Notes under the pieces: generated by a model
The model's database searches: none
The model's input: the letters and a program-made list of their open reading frames with translations, nothing else
Told to the model about the DNA's origin: nothing
In this document: positions 36,428 to 44,931 of the stretch, in pieces
How the letters are laid out: each line of letters starts with the position of its first letter
Position numbering within the stretch: position 1 is the stretch's first letter
Translations under genes and position numbers: made by a program
DNA from: Clostridiales bacterium
Lineage (GTDB): Bacteria > Bacillota > Clostridia > Peptostreptococcales > Anaerovoracaceae
Assembly: GCA_015243575.1 (NCBI GenBank)
Contig: CP042469.1
Coordinates: forward strand, 2,632,929-2,696,928
Length of the DNA stretch: 64,000 nucleotides
Reading direction: 5' to 3'

Positions 36428-36808
36428 ATGCAGCAGGCAAATTTATATCAGCAGTATAAATCACAATCCTTAGAAACGCTTACGAAGGGAGAAATCGTAG
36501 TAAAACTCTTCGAGGAAGCATCAAAACAGATCAGCATAGGCATATTTTTTGCCAATAATGGTAATGCACCAAAATCCTTCAGCAGCATTGTAAAAGCGCA
36601 GAAAATAATCCAGACGCTAAATTTTTCGTTAGACAAAAAATATGAGATATCCTCTCAGCTAGGAGATATGTATCTCTTTCTTCATCAAAAGCTGGCCGAA
36701 GCGAATACCAACAAAGACGTGTCTCTAATGAAAGAAATTCTGTCACTGGTAGATGATCTTAAGGATACCTTCAGACAGGCTGAGAAATTGGCAAGAGTCC
36801 AAAGATAA
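36428..36808 (+). CDS. fliS: Flagellin export chaperone FliS
   Basis: 126 residues with YQQYKSQSLETLTKGEIVVKLFEEASKQISIG at the start and SQLGDMYLFLHQKLAEANTNKDVSLMKEILSLVDDLKDTFRQAEKLA, the FliS four-helix pattern. FliS binds the flagellin C-terminus and blocks early polymerisation. It follows fliD by 37 bp. Confidence 0.93.
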   Translation: MQQANLYQQYKSQSLETLTKGEIVVKLFEEASKQISIGIFFANNGNAPKSFSSIVKAQKIIQTLNFSLDKKYEISSQLGDMYLFLHQKLAEANTNKDVSLMKEILSLVDDLKDTFRQAEKLARVQR

Positions 36809-36869
36809 GATTTGCTGATTTTAAAGGTTACTGCAAAGATGGCAGAATAAATGTAAGGGAGTTGCCGGG

Positions 36870-37259
36870 ATGGATTTGACACAGGAATATTACCAAAAGA
36901 AAAAAGCGCTTCTGAATCAGTGTCTTCGACTCAGCGAAGATATTGCAAGCGGCCTTGAGCAGTGGGAAAATCTCGAAAGCATATTGTTGGAACGAGAAGG
37001 TATTCTCGATCAAATCAAGAAATTAGAGCTCGAGACAACAGAAGAAGCAAAACGTTCTCTTTCCCAGGAAAAAAGACGTGATCTGGATCAGTCAATCAAG
37101 TTGATCCTCGACTTTGATCAGGATACCATAAAAGCAATGCGCAAAGAGCAAGAAGATATCATGTCCTCACTGAAAGCCAATATTCAGGAGCAAAAAACCA
37201 TCCAGTATGGTACCTCTACCCAGCCGACCAGCGGCAGGCTCATGAATTATGGATTATAG
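36870..37259 (+). CDS. FliT-like flagellar protein
   Basis: 129 residues, helical and highly charged (DLTQEYYQKKKALLNQCLRLSEDI, LLEREGILDQIKKLELE), in the place where fliT normally follows fliS. Sequence similarity to FliT is too weak to be sure by eye. FliT proteins are chaperones for FliD. It is the last gene before a bidirectional terminator. Confidence 0.65.
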   Translation: MDLTQEYYQKKKALLNQCLRLSEDIASGLEQWENLESILLEREGILDQIKKLELETTEEAKRSLSQEKRRDLDQSIKLILDFDQDTIKAMRKEQEDIMSSLKANIQEQKTIQYGTSTQPTSGRLMNYGL

Positions 37260-37323
37260 AAAGCAACATGGGATATAAGCTAAAATCATAGTGGAATTTG
37301 TTTCTCATTATAGCAAGATAAAG

Positions 37324-37358
37324 AAAACCTCCAGGCATCGAAATGTCCGGAGGTTTTT
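37324..37358. terminator. Bidirectional terminator between the FliT-like and J-domain genes
   Basis: AAAACCTCC (37324-37332) pairs with GGAGGTTTT (37349-37357) around a 16-nt loop, with T-runs on both strands. It ends the cheA operon from the left and the J-domain gene from the right. Confidence 0.8.
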
Positions 37359-37367
37359 ATTTGAATA

Positions 37368-38660
37368 TTAGAAGTGGTTTTTTCCTTTTCGGTTGAAACC
37401 CAGGATATCGGACAACTTATATTTTCCAAGCTTTGCTTGAAGCATTTCCTCCTCATTGAACTCAGTCTCCGGGGCAGGTGTTCTAAGCACAGCAGATTCC
37501 AATGCCAATTGGATCATCTCCTCCATACTTCCTCTGTAAACGCTGATACAGGCGAAATAAAGCCGATAGTCAAGGTAATCCTCGGTCTCACACAAAAGCA
37601 GCAGCTTTTCCAGTGCAGCTTCCGCTTCCTCTAGTTTTGTTTCTGTAAAAAGAATGGAAAACGAAGATTCATTGCACCGACCGATGAGATCTGTTTTTCG
37701 TGTATTGCCGCAAAGGATCTCAGATACGTAGGAAATACAGGCATCAAGCTGATTTTCATCCGGGTGATCCTCAAGCTCTGAGACTGGTTCAATTCTAACG
37801 ACAGCCAGAGAAAGAGGGTTGCCGTAGCGCTGACTTCGCAGCATTTCCCGTTCCGCTTGTTCTACAAAACCGCTGAGGCTGTAGATTCCTGTCAAAAGAT
37901 CGATTTTCGTGATGGCCTTCATGAAGACTTCTTCCCGATCCACCTTCGGCAATGCCTGCGCAAGATATTTGAATTTCAGTATCGTCGGCTTAAGGTCCGT
38001 ATAGCCTAAGCAAACCCGCCAGCTGCTGCCGTCAAAGGCCACATACTTTTGGGTGTTTTCATCGCAAATCTGGCCTGTTGCGATCTGCATCTCTGTTAAG
38101 CCCACAGAAAACTGATAGATTGTGGGGTAAATCACTCCTGCATAATCGCAATTGTTATACTTGCGAAAATATGTAATCTTGTAATTCCCTAGTTTATAGA
38201 CCTGCGAAACTGCTTTTTTCCATTCCAGAAAGTCCTCTTGGGGAATGTTTTCAATATCAATTCTGGTCAATTTTTGATAGGCATTTTCCCACCGCTCATT
38301 TACCGTATCGCAAAAAAAATCATCTAAGACCCTTGCTGCGGAGGCTTCTTCCTTTTTTGCCTCCCATACTGGGTCTGGTTGACTCTTTTCCTGTTGTTTT
38401 TCCTTATTTATGACCGTTGAAGCAAAAGGTTTTGCCCCGTGGTACCGCATCCACTCAGCGTGATACTCTTTGCGCTTCCTGCTGTCTCCTACCACACCGT
38501 AAGCAACATTGATGTCCTTCATCCGCTCTGATGCAATCGGACTCTTGTTGATATCCGGATGGTACATTTTGGACAAGCAACGATAAGCCGCATCAATAAT
38601 ATCTTGACCGGCATCATGATGCACCTGCAGAGTTTTGTAAAAGTCGATATGCTTATTCAT
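37368..38660 (-). CDS. J-domain protein with a degenerate GGDEF domain
   Basis: 430 residues. Residues 1-70 are a DnaJ J-domain with the HPD motif (H34-P35-D36) needed to stimulate DnaK. A linker is rich in Lys/Glu/Gln, and the middle (about 110-240) is unrecognised. From about 253 (DLLTGIYSLSGF) to 405 there is a GGDEF-family domain, but the active-site motif is RCNES near residue 328 instead of GGDEF, so cyclic-di-GMP synthesis is unlikely. It may sense nucleotides or recruit Hsp70 to the flagellum. An HD-GYP gene lies 91 bp upstream on the same strand. Confidence 0.8.
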   Translation of the reverse strand: MNKHIDFYKTLQVHHDAGQDIIDAAYRCLSKMYHPDINKSPIASERMKDINVAYGVVGDSRKRKEYHAEWMRYHGAKPFASTVINKEKQQEKSQPDPVWEAKKEEASAARVLDDFFCDTVNERWENAYQKLTRIDIENIPQEDFLEWKKAVSQVYKLGNYKITYFRKYNNCDYAGVIYPTIYQFSVGLTEMQIATGQICDENTQKYVAFDGSSWRVCLGYTDLKPTILKFKYLAQALPKVDREEVFMKAITKIDLLTGIYSLSGFVEQAEREMLRSQRYGNPLSLAVVRIEPVSELEDHPDENQLDACISYVSEILCGNTRKTDLIGRCNESSFSILFTETKLEEAEAALEKLLLLCETEDYLDYRLYFACISVYRGSMEEMIQLALESAVLRTPAPETEFNEEEMLQAKLGKYKLSDILGFNRKGKNHF

Positions 38661-38751
38661 TTCACTTGTCCTTATGCTGTCTTTAAATTAATCATAACAC
38701 TTCTGAATACATAGAAATGCAAAATGAAACATTTAATCTCTAGTATTGTAA

Positions 38752-39819
38752 TTATACAATTTCAAAAACTGTTATATTTAAGGATTGATAATCCGCCAAA
38801 TCCATCTCGTAAGGTTCGACATCCTCTCCGTGATCCATAAAGATCCTGACTCTCGGCCGCATGCAGAGCTCCTCATAGTTTTCGACTACGATTCCTGTAA
38901 GTCCATTGCTGAGTCTGACGCAGGTGCCAATGGGGTATGGTGCAATTTTCTTGACAAATACCTCCACAACCTTTGGGTCAAATAGGCTCATGGTGGATGC
39001 CATGATATATTCCATTGCATCGGAAGGAAGCATCGCTTTTCGATAAGGTCGATCGGAAGTGAGTGCATCGTAAACATCGGCAACAGCAATAATTCTGCCG
39101 TACCAGGAAATTTTATCGCCCTTCAGATTGTTTGGGTATCCGCCGCCTTCATACTTTTCATGATGATCCAAAATTCCCATATAGGAAGAATTGGAGACAC
39201 CGTAGCCCTTCTTGATATGATTGCAGCCAAGCAGAGAGTGCGTCTTAATTTCCTCAAACTCAGCGGGACTAAGCTTTCCTGGTTTATTGAGGATATCTTT
39301 ATTGACAAACACCTTCCCAATATCATGGAGCAGTGCAGCAAATCCTAGATTACACAGCTGATCGCGCTCCAATTCCAAAGCTACCCCAAGAACAATGCTC
39401 AATACAGCGACATTGACCGAATGATAGTAGGTATAGTCGTCAAAAACTTTCATATCGATCATATTTACCATAAGGTGCTTATTGGCAAAGATTTGATCTA
39501 CTATATTTTCAATTTGCAGCTTCGCAGACTTAATGTCTGTTTTGGCCTCAGGGCTGCCCTTCTCACAGTGGATAAAGATATCCTTTATCCCTTTTACCGT
39601 TTGGGCTCTAACGCTGTCATTGATTATGTTAATAATCTGAATATCCTTGGAAATGTCATCTTCAATATAAACACCGTTGTATTGAAGACGCTCGATCGCC
39701 TTTACGTACTCATGGCTCAGAACTGTGCCGCTCGTCAGCATAAGGTCTCCATAGTTATTGTACAGGTTATCACCAAGAATCATGCCTTCCCGCAAGCAGT
39801 ATGTCGGTACAAATCTCAT
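38752..39819 (-). CDS. HD-GYP domain cyclic-di-GMP phosphodiesterase
   Basis: 355 residues. A short N-terminal PilZ-like or regulatory part is followed by the HD-GYP domain: HSVNVAVLSIVLG, LLHDIGKVFV (HD), HHEKYEGGGYPN (with the GYP), and IAVADVYDALTSDRPYRKA. All metal-binding motifs look intact. It probably degrades cyclic-di-GMP, which would favour motility. No partner sensor is visible in the protein. Confidence 0.93.
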   Translation of the reverse strand: MRFVPTYCLREGMILGDNLYNNYGDLMLTSGTVLSHEYVKAIERLQYNGVYIEDDISKDIQIINIINDSVRAQTVKGIKDIFIHCEKGSPEAKTDIKSAKLQIENIVDQIFANKHLMVNMIDMKVFDDYTYYHSVNVAVLSIVLGVALELERDQLCNLGFAALLHDIGKVFVNKDILNKPGKLSPAEFEEIKTHSLLGCNHIKKGYGVSNSSYMGILDHHEKYEGGGYPNNLKGDKISWYGRIIAVADVYDALTSDRPYRKAMLPSDAMEYIMASTMSLFDPKVVEVFVKKIAPYPIGTCVRLSNGLTGIVVENYEELCMRPRVRIFMDHGEDVEPYEMDLADYQSLNITVFEIV

Positions 39820-39966
39820 ATTTTAAGGCTCCTTACCGTAACCCTGTCATTCAACCAAGCCATTAACATATACAAATACCCTCCAAAGAAAAATATCGCC
39901 TTTATTCTCCCGGCGTTCTCTCCAACTACCGAAGATCAGTCAATGGAACCATTATAGCATTATTTT

Positions 39967-40842
39967 TCAATAAATACCATTCTGAATTTCTGAGGCCATC
40001 TTATTTTCGTCAAATTTCGCGTCGGTGTAAAATCCACCGATTCGAATGCCGCTCTCGTATTCGGTTCCGTGAAAATCCGAACCTGCAGTAGTGATCAGCT
40101 CGTACTTTTCCGCAAGACTTACCAGCTGTTTCGTTTCCTCCGGAGTATGGCTGCTGTAATAGCACTCCATCCCCAGCAACCCCAAGCCCTTTAATTTTGC
40201 AAGCTGCTTGTCCAGCCCGTCCCAGAAGGTTTCATTTTCATTCTTTACCAAACGGGCAATCTTCATCGGATGAGCCAGCACCGGGACACCTCCTGCCCCT
40301 CGGATCAGCTTGATTGCTTTTTCTGCTGATATTTTTTCCCGATGAACGCGCCTTACAGTTTCAGACCGCATGAATTGTCCCTCTGCATACGCATCTCCAT
40401 AAGATGAGATATATCCCTTACGCAGCAGCGCCAAAGCAAAGGTAGGCTTGCCGATATAATCCTGCCCGCTGCGAAGCTGCAGATCCTCCATGGTCAAGTT
40501 GCAGCCGATTTCATTCAATGCAGATAGCAGTTTCTCATTCCGTTCTACACGCTTTTGCCTTATGCACTCAATTTCCTCGTTCATTTCTGCATTGTTCAGG
40601 TCAAAACCATATCCCAGGATGTGCATATAGATCTTTTCGTCATCTTCCGTGGATAACTCTACACCATGAATTACATGGATGCCGTGACGTTTCCCTGCGT
40701 CGATCCCTTCTTTAAGACCTCCCATACCGTCATGATCCGTAATTGCAATGGTACGTACTCCATTCTCTTTTGCAAGCAGCACAAGTGCTTCCGGCGACAT
40801 GGTACCATCAGAATAGTATGTGTGCAGATGAAGGTCAATCAT
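39967..40842 (-). CDS. PHP-domain phosphoesterase (TrpH/YciV family)
   Basis: 291 residues with the PHP metal-binding motifs HLHTYYSDG, TDHDG, HGVELS, LAHPMK and GSDFHG. Relatives include 5'-to-3' exoribonucleases (RNase AM) and 3',5'-nucleotide bisphosphate phosphatases. It overlaps the DJ-1 gene by 4 bp and is thus coupled to it. Confidence 0.9.
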   Translation of the reverse strand: MIDLHLHTYYSDGTMSPEALVLLAKENGVRTIAITDHDGMGGLKEGIDAGKRHGIHVIHGVELSTEDDEKIYMHILGYGFDLNNAEMNEEIECIRQKRVERNEKLLSALNEIGCNLTMEDLQLRSGQDYIGKPTFALALLRKGYISSYGDAYAEGQFMRSETVRRVHREKISAEKAIKLIRGAGGVPVLAHPMKIARLVKNENETFWDGLDKQLAKLKGLGLLGMECYYSSHTPEETKQLVSLAEKYELITTAGSDFHGTEYESGIRIGGFYTDAKFDENKMASEIQNGIY

Positions 40843-41378
40843 ACAATCATGGCCTTTCTGAGTCTCTGAGCAGTCTCTTCATTTTTCAGCAGCGCAACAA
40901 TTGCAAGCCCAAACTCAATAGCGGTCCCAGGTCCTCTTGAGGTCAGAAAATTTCCGTCGCGCACAACTCTATCTTCTGTATAATCTGCGCCAAGCAGCTG
41001 CTCCTCAAAACCCGGAAAGCTGGTAGCCCGTTTTCCCTCAAGCAGAGACAAACCTCCTAAAACGCTGGGGGCAGCACAAATCGCAGCCAGCCACTTCCCT
41101 TTTTCTGCAAAGTTCTTAAGGTTTGATGCAAGGCCCTCATGGGCAGCCAGATTTTTCGTACCTGGCATTCCCCCCGGAAGAATGATCATTTCGCAGAGAT
41201 CGTAGTCGGCTTCTTCAAATAGAAGGTCTGCTGCTACATAGATATCATGAGCGCCTCTAACAGAATGCTCCTTTGATATCGAGACCATTTTGACCGGAAT
41301 TTCAGCCCTCCGCAAAATATCCACTACAGCCAAGGCTTCAATTTCTTCGAAGCCATCTGCCAAATGTACATATACCAT
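40839..41378 (-). CDS. DJ-1/PfpI family protein (YajL-like)
   Basis: 179 residues. The nucleophile-elbow cysteine is in WLAAICAAPSVLGG and an upstream glutamate is in VHLADGFEEIEALAVVDILRRA. GPGTAIEFGLAIVALLKN is the family C-terminal motif. Related proteins are deglycases, chaperones or oxidative-stress sensors; which one this is cannot be told from sequence. Confidence 0.93.
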   Translation of the reverse strand: MVYVHLADGFEEIEALAVVDILRRAEIPVKMVSISKEHSVRGAHDIYVAADLLFEEADYDLCEMIILPGGMPGTKNLAAHEGLASNLKNFAEKGKWLAAICAAPSVLGGLSLLEGKRATSFPGFEEQLLGADYTEDRVVRDGNFLTSRGPGTAIEFGLAIVALLKNEETAQRLRKAMIV

Positions 41379-41461
41379 TGTTTCCCCTCCTATGCGTTAT
41401 CAATTGGAGCCTCCCTCTTTTTGAAAGAGTCTGGCAAGATTGAATCAACTTTTCCAAGATT

Positions 41462-42124
41462 TTATGAATAAAACATTCTCCGCGGTTTTGTCAATTTCCA
41501 AGTCGCGGAAGCAAGAATGAGCAGTAAAACGAATGCTACTGCAGAATTAGCAAATACGCTGAGCCTGGCAAAGCGCTCCGTAAACATCAGGGGCAATACA
41601 TCGTCAGCCCCATAAGATATCGGAAAGATTAATTGGTAATAAAATAATCGAATGGATTCTATATTAAAAGTGATGTGAAGAGCAGCCTGCGCTGCTACAA
41701 AGAAGACAATACCCAGTTTGAATGCTCCACGCAGTTCATATTTCCACTTCTTATGGAGAAAAATCCAGTAAAGAGCAATCATAATAAAAGCAAAGCCTCC
41801 AAAAGCGTAGAGACTATCATTTAACAGCTTACGCGCATGCTCCATATTGATTTGTTCCACAGTTCCAAAGACATTCTGATCCCGATCTCTGTATTCGATA
41901 AAGAGATCGAATTCTTCAATGGATCCTTTCATAAAATCCGAGAAGAAAGTGCCCAATTCATCATCACCCATGCCCAGGTCTATCTGAGATGATATTTCCT
42001 GACTATTAAACTCATAGATATAAATATCCGGCATTCGGAACACAATATTGCAAGCGCCCAGTATGGTGACCGCCGCCACGCAAACTGCAACGAAAACAGC
42101 TAAGATTTTATATAAAATACGCAT
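41462..42124 (-). CDS. TIGR01906/DUF1461 integral membrane protein
   Basis: 220 residues from ATG 42124, which has AAGGATGG five bases before it; upstream in-frame starts lack a ribosome site. Four membrane segments (about 5-28, 115-135, 150-172, 195-215) and a large exported loop after the first helix fit the TIGR01906 family. Function unknown. Confidence 0.8.
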   Translation of the reverse strand: MRILYKILAVFVAVCVAAVTILGACNIVFRMPDIYIYEFNSQEISSQIDLGMGDDELGTFFSDFMKGSIEEFDLFIEYRDRDQNVFGTVEQINMEHARKLLNDSLYAFGGFAFIMIALYWIFLHKKWKYELRGAFKLGIVFFVAAQAALHITFNIESIRLFYYQLIFPISYGADDVLPLMFTERFARLSVFANSAVAFVLLLILASATWKLTKPRRMFYS

Positions 42125-42271
42125 TGCTACCATCCTTATTATCATCAACAAGACATTAATTCTTGTGCTTATCTTTTTGCTTATACTTGTGCTTTATACT
42201 ACTATCATATAGAATATTTATATAAATTCAAGTGATAATTTTTATTAGATATAGTTACGGAGGGTCTTATT

Positions 42272-42769
42272 ATGATCTACAAAGTCGGAATCATAACTGC
42301 TAGCGATAAAGGCTATGCAGGAACAAGAAAAGATCTGAGCGGTCCTGCTATCGAAGAGGTTCTGTCTCACTTCAAAGGGTTTCAGGTTCAGAAATACGTT
42401 ATGCTGCCGGATGAAAAGGATATGCTTTCCAATATGATGCGTCAGATGGCAGACGAAGACCAACTCGATCTAATCCTGACCACAGGAGGTACAGGCTTTT
42501 CCAAGCGGGATGTCACTCCTGAAGCAACTTTGGAAGTGATCCAGCGACGTACGCCGGGTGTTCCGGAAGCAATGCGAAGCATTTCCTTCCAAATCACTCC
42601 CAGAGCAATGCTCTCCAGAGCAGAAGCCGGAATCCGAGGGAATACACTGATCGCGAATATGCCGGGAAGTCCGAAATCAATCAAGGAGATTTTGGAATAT
42701 ATTCTTCCCTCCATTGAGCATGGTCTCGATATTCTAAAAGGCAATACCGCAGAATGTGCACGTCCTTAG
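42272..42769 (+). CDS. mogA: MogA/MoaB family molybdopterin adenylyltransferase
   Basis: 165 residues. MoCF-binding domain motifs: ITASDKGYAGTRKDLSG, LILTTGGTGFSKRDVTPEAT, RTPGVPEAMR and NMPGSPKSIKEILEYILPSIEH. It activates molybdopterin for metal insertion. No other molybdenum-cofactor gene is in the window. Its last codons form the first unit of a three-copy tandem repeat. Confidence 0.93.
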   Translation: MIYKVGIITASDKGYAGTRKDLSGPAIEEVLSHFKGFQVQKYVMLPDEKDMLSNMMRQMADEDQLDLILTTGGTGFSKRDVTPEATLEVIQRRTPGVPEAMRSISFQITPRAMLSRAEAGIRGNTLIANMPGSPKSIKEILEYILPSIEHGLDILKGNTAECARP

Positions 42770-42857
42770 CCTTCTATAATAACGACCGCAAACGCGCACG
42801 GCCTTAGCATTCTTTAACAAACCGCAAACGCGCACGGCCTGAATCCTCTTCAAACAA
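42746..42857. repeat. Three tandem units spanning the mogA stop codon
   Basis: Units start at 42746, 42785 and 42821, each opening with ACCGCA and carrying (A)CGCGCACGGCCT-like sequence. Copies 2 and 3 share an exact 20-bp block. The first unit is the coding end of mogA; the others are non-coding, so the repeat grew from the gene end into the downstream gap. Confidence 0.8.
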
Positions 42858-42886
42858 ATAATAGAAGGAAGTCCCTGCCTATAAAA

Positions 42887-42925
42887 GAAAAACAAGCCCG
42901 CGGCGATGAACCTCCGCGGGCATTT
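42887..42925. terminator. Terminator between mogA and the nucleoside ABC operon
   Basis: GCCCGCGG (42896-42903) pairs with CCGCGGGC (42914-42921), loop of ten. On the minus strand it is followed by TTGTTTTTC and on the plus strand by ATTTTC, so it can serve both sides. Confidence 0.85.
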
Positions 42926-42927
42926 TC

Positions 42928-43854
42928 TTATCGGTCTTCTCGGAAGTACGGAACACTCAAATCTCCAGGCCCCATATCTTCCTTTCTGCTTTTTCTGGTA
43001 CTGATAATTACGATGATAATCGTCGCCAGGTACGGGATCATATCCACCAGATACTGTGAAACGTGAATGCCCATACTCTGAAGCCTGAAACCAAGGATAT
43101 TCAGTCCACCGAACAAAAATGCTCCGATCAGCGCCTTCGATGGTTTCCAGGAGGCAAAGATAACCAAAGCTACTGCAATCCAGCCTCTTCCTGCAACGAC
43201 ATTTTCCTGCCAGACAGGAATGGTTACAAGCGACATGTACGCACCCCCCAGGCCGCAAAGCGCGCCTCCCAAGATGATGTGAACATATTTATAAAGATTT
43301 ACATTGATTCCGGATGCATCGGCGGCAGCCGCATTTTCACCAACGGCTTTCAGGTTGAGGCCTTTTCTCGTCTTCCAAAGATATAAAGACGCGCAGATGG
43401 TGATAAGGTATCCGAAATAAATGAAGATGTCCTGCTTAAAGAACGTCGGTCCGATCACAGGGATGCTGCTGAGAAGCGGAATCTCCATAGTTGAAAAAAT
43501 CGCCTTCACCGAAGCCGGTGCAGGAACTCCCATGAAGCTCTTCCCTACAAAGCTCGCATAACCGCTTCCGAAAATCGTAAGGGTCAGTCCTGTAACAACC
43601 TGATTCGCCCGCAAGGTTACCGTCAGCACAGCATAGACAGCTGCACCCAAAGCACCTGCTCCGATGGCTCCCAAAAGTGCAAGGAAGGGATTTCCTGTCC
43701 AAAGCCCAACTGCAAAGCCCATTACTGCACCCATCAGCATCATTCCTTCGACACCCAGATTCAGGTTTCCGGCTTTCTCGGTAATCAGTTCACCAAGGGT
43801 TGCGAATAATAGCGGTGTACCAGCAATGATTGCGGCGGCTAAAAATGCTGTCAT
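42928..43854 (-). CDS. Nucleoside ABC transporter permease (NupQ/YufQ-like)
   Basis: 308 residues, about eight to nine membrane segments, in the BPD_transp_2 family. Motifs include TPLLFATLGELITEKAGNLNLGVEGMML, where EGMMLMGA is typical of the second permease in BMP-type nucleoside or riboflavin systems, and GRGWIAVALVIFA. It pairs with the preceding permease. The end of the operon is the terminator just downstream. Confidence 0.93.
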   Translation of the reverse strand: MTAFLAAAIIAGTPLLFATLGELITEKAGNLNLGVEGMMLMGAVMGFAVGLWTGNPFLALLGAIGAGALGAAVYAVLTVTLRANQVVTGLTLTIFGSGYASFVGKSFMGVPAPASVKAIFSTMEIPLLSSIPVIGPTFFKQDIFIYFGYLITICASLYLWKTRKGLNLKAVGENAAAADASGINVNLYKYVHIILGGALCGLGGAYMSLVTIPVWQENVVAGRGWIAVALVIFASWKPSKALIGAFLFGGLNILGFRLQSMGIHVSQYLVDMIPYLATIIIVIISTRKSRKEDMGPGDLSVPYFREDR

Positions 43855-44931
43855 TTACGCCACCTCTTTCTTTCTACTCTGAATTCCCGAAAAACTCAGC
43901 TTATATGTGAGGAAAAATTCACTTCCTAAAACAAAGAACAGGATGATGCCCTGGATCATGTCTGCTACCGCCGCAGGAACTGCCATGGCAATCTGCAGAT
44001 AAGCCCCTCCCTGAAGGAGAATCGCAAAAGAAATACAAACAACCATAATAATCGGTGCCGACAGTCGTCCCAGCCAGGTGGTGATGATGGCAGTGAAGCC
44101 ATAGCCTCCTGATAGGGTTGCCGTCAAGGTTCTTTCAATCGCGGAAGCCTGGATCATACCGGTAAGTCCGCAGAGCCCTCCGGAGATCAGCATGGAAGTG
44201 ATGATAACAGAATTGATGTTCATCCCTGCATATCTTGCTGTCTCGATACTCTCTCCTACAACGGTGATCTCAAAGCCTTTCTTGGTATGGTTGATGAAGA
44301 TATAAACCAGTGCAACCAACACAAGCGCAAAGATCCAGCCAATATGCACGCCAAATAAGGACGGAAGTACCGCATTGGGTGTAAAATTAGCGATTTTGGG
44401 AAAACCCTGAGATGCAGGATCCTTCCATGGACCATACTGCAGGAAGGTGACCCATTTAATTCCAATATAGTTCATCATTAAGGTAAAGATTGTTTCATTG
44501 GTTCCGAATTTTGCCTTGAATATTGCCGGGATAAATGCCCAGATTCCGCCGCATACGATAGCGGCGGCGGCCATCGCTGTCAAAGCCAGTGGCGTTGCCA
44601 GAGTTTCTGGTATATTCAGTGCAACCAGCGTCGCACCAAAGGCTCCCATGATGATCTGGCCTTCTCCTCCGATATTCCAGAATTTCATCTTGAACGCAAC
44701 CAGAATACCGAGGGATGTAATGATCAGTGGAATCGCCTTTACGATGGTCTGCTGAATCCTGAGTTCGGTACCTAATGCACCCAAAACGATCTGCTGAAAT
44801 ACAGCCAGCGGATTAAATCCAAGAATTGCGATAACCAATCCCGCACAGATGAGAGAAAATAGGATAGCGATGGCTCTGATCACATATTCCTGACGTTTGG
44901 GCAGCTCTGCCCGTTTCGTTATCTTAATCAT
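43855..44931 (-). CDS. Nucleoside ABC transporter permease (NupP/YufP-like)
   Basis: 358 residues with about nine membrane segments. Signature sequences are AFKMKFWNIGGEGQIIMGAFGATLVAL and GYGFTAIITTWLGRLS, as in the first permease of BMP-type systems. It directly follows the ATPase gene with a 4-bp overlap and adjoins the second permease with no gap. Confidence 0.93.
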   Translation of the reverse strand: MIKITKRAELPKRQEYVIRAIAILFSLICAGLVIAILGFNPLAVFQQIVLGALGTELRIQQTIVKAIPLIITSLGILVAFKMKFWNIGGEGQIIMGAFGATLVALNIPETLATPLALTAMAAAAIVCGGIWAFIPAIFKAKFGTNETIFTLMMNYIGIKWVTFLQYGPWKDPASQGFPKIANFTPNAVLPSLFGVHIGWIFALVLVALVYIFINHTKKGFEITVVGESIETARYAGMNINSVIITSMLISGGLCGLTGMIQASAIERTLTATLSGGYGFTAIITTWLGRLSAPIIMVVCISFAILLQGGAYLQIAMAVPAAVADMIQGIILFFVLGSEFFLTYKLSFSGIQSRKKEVA

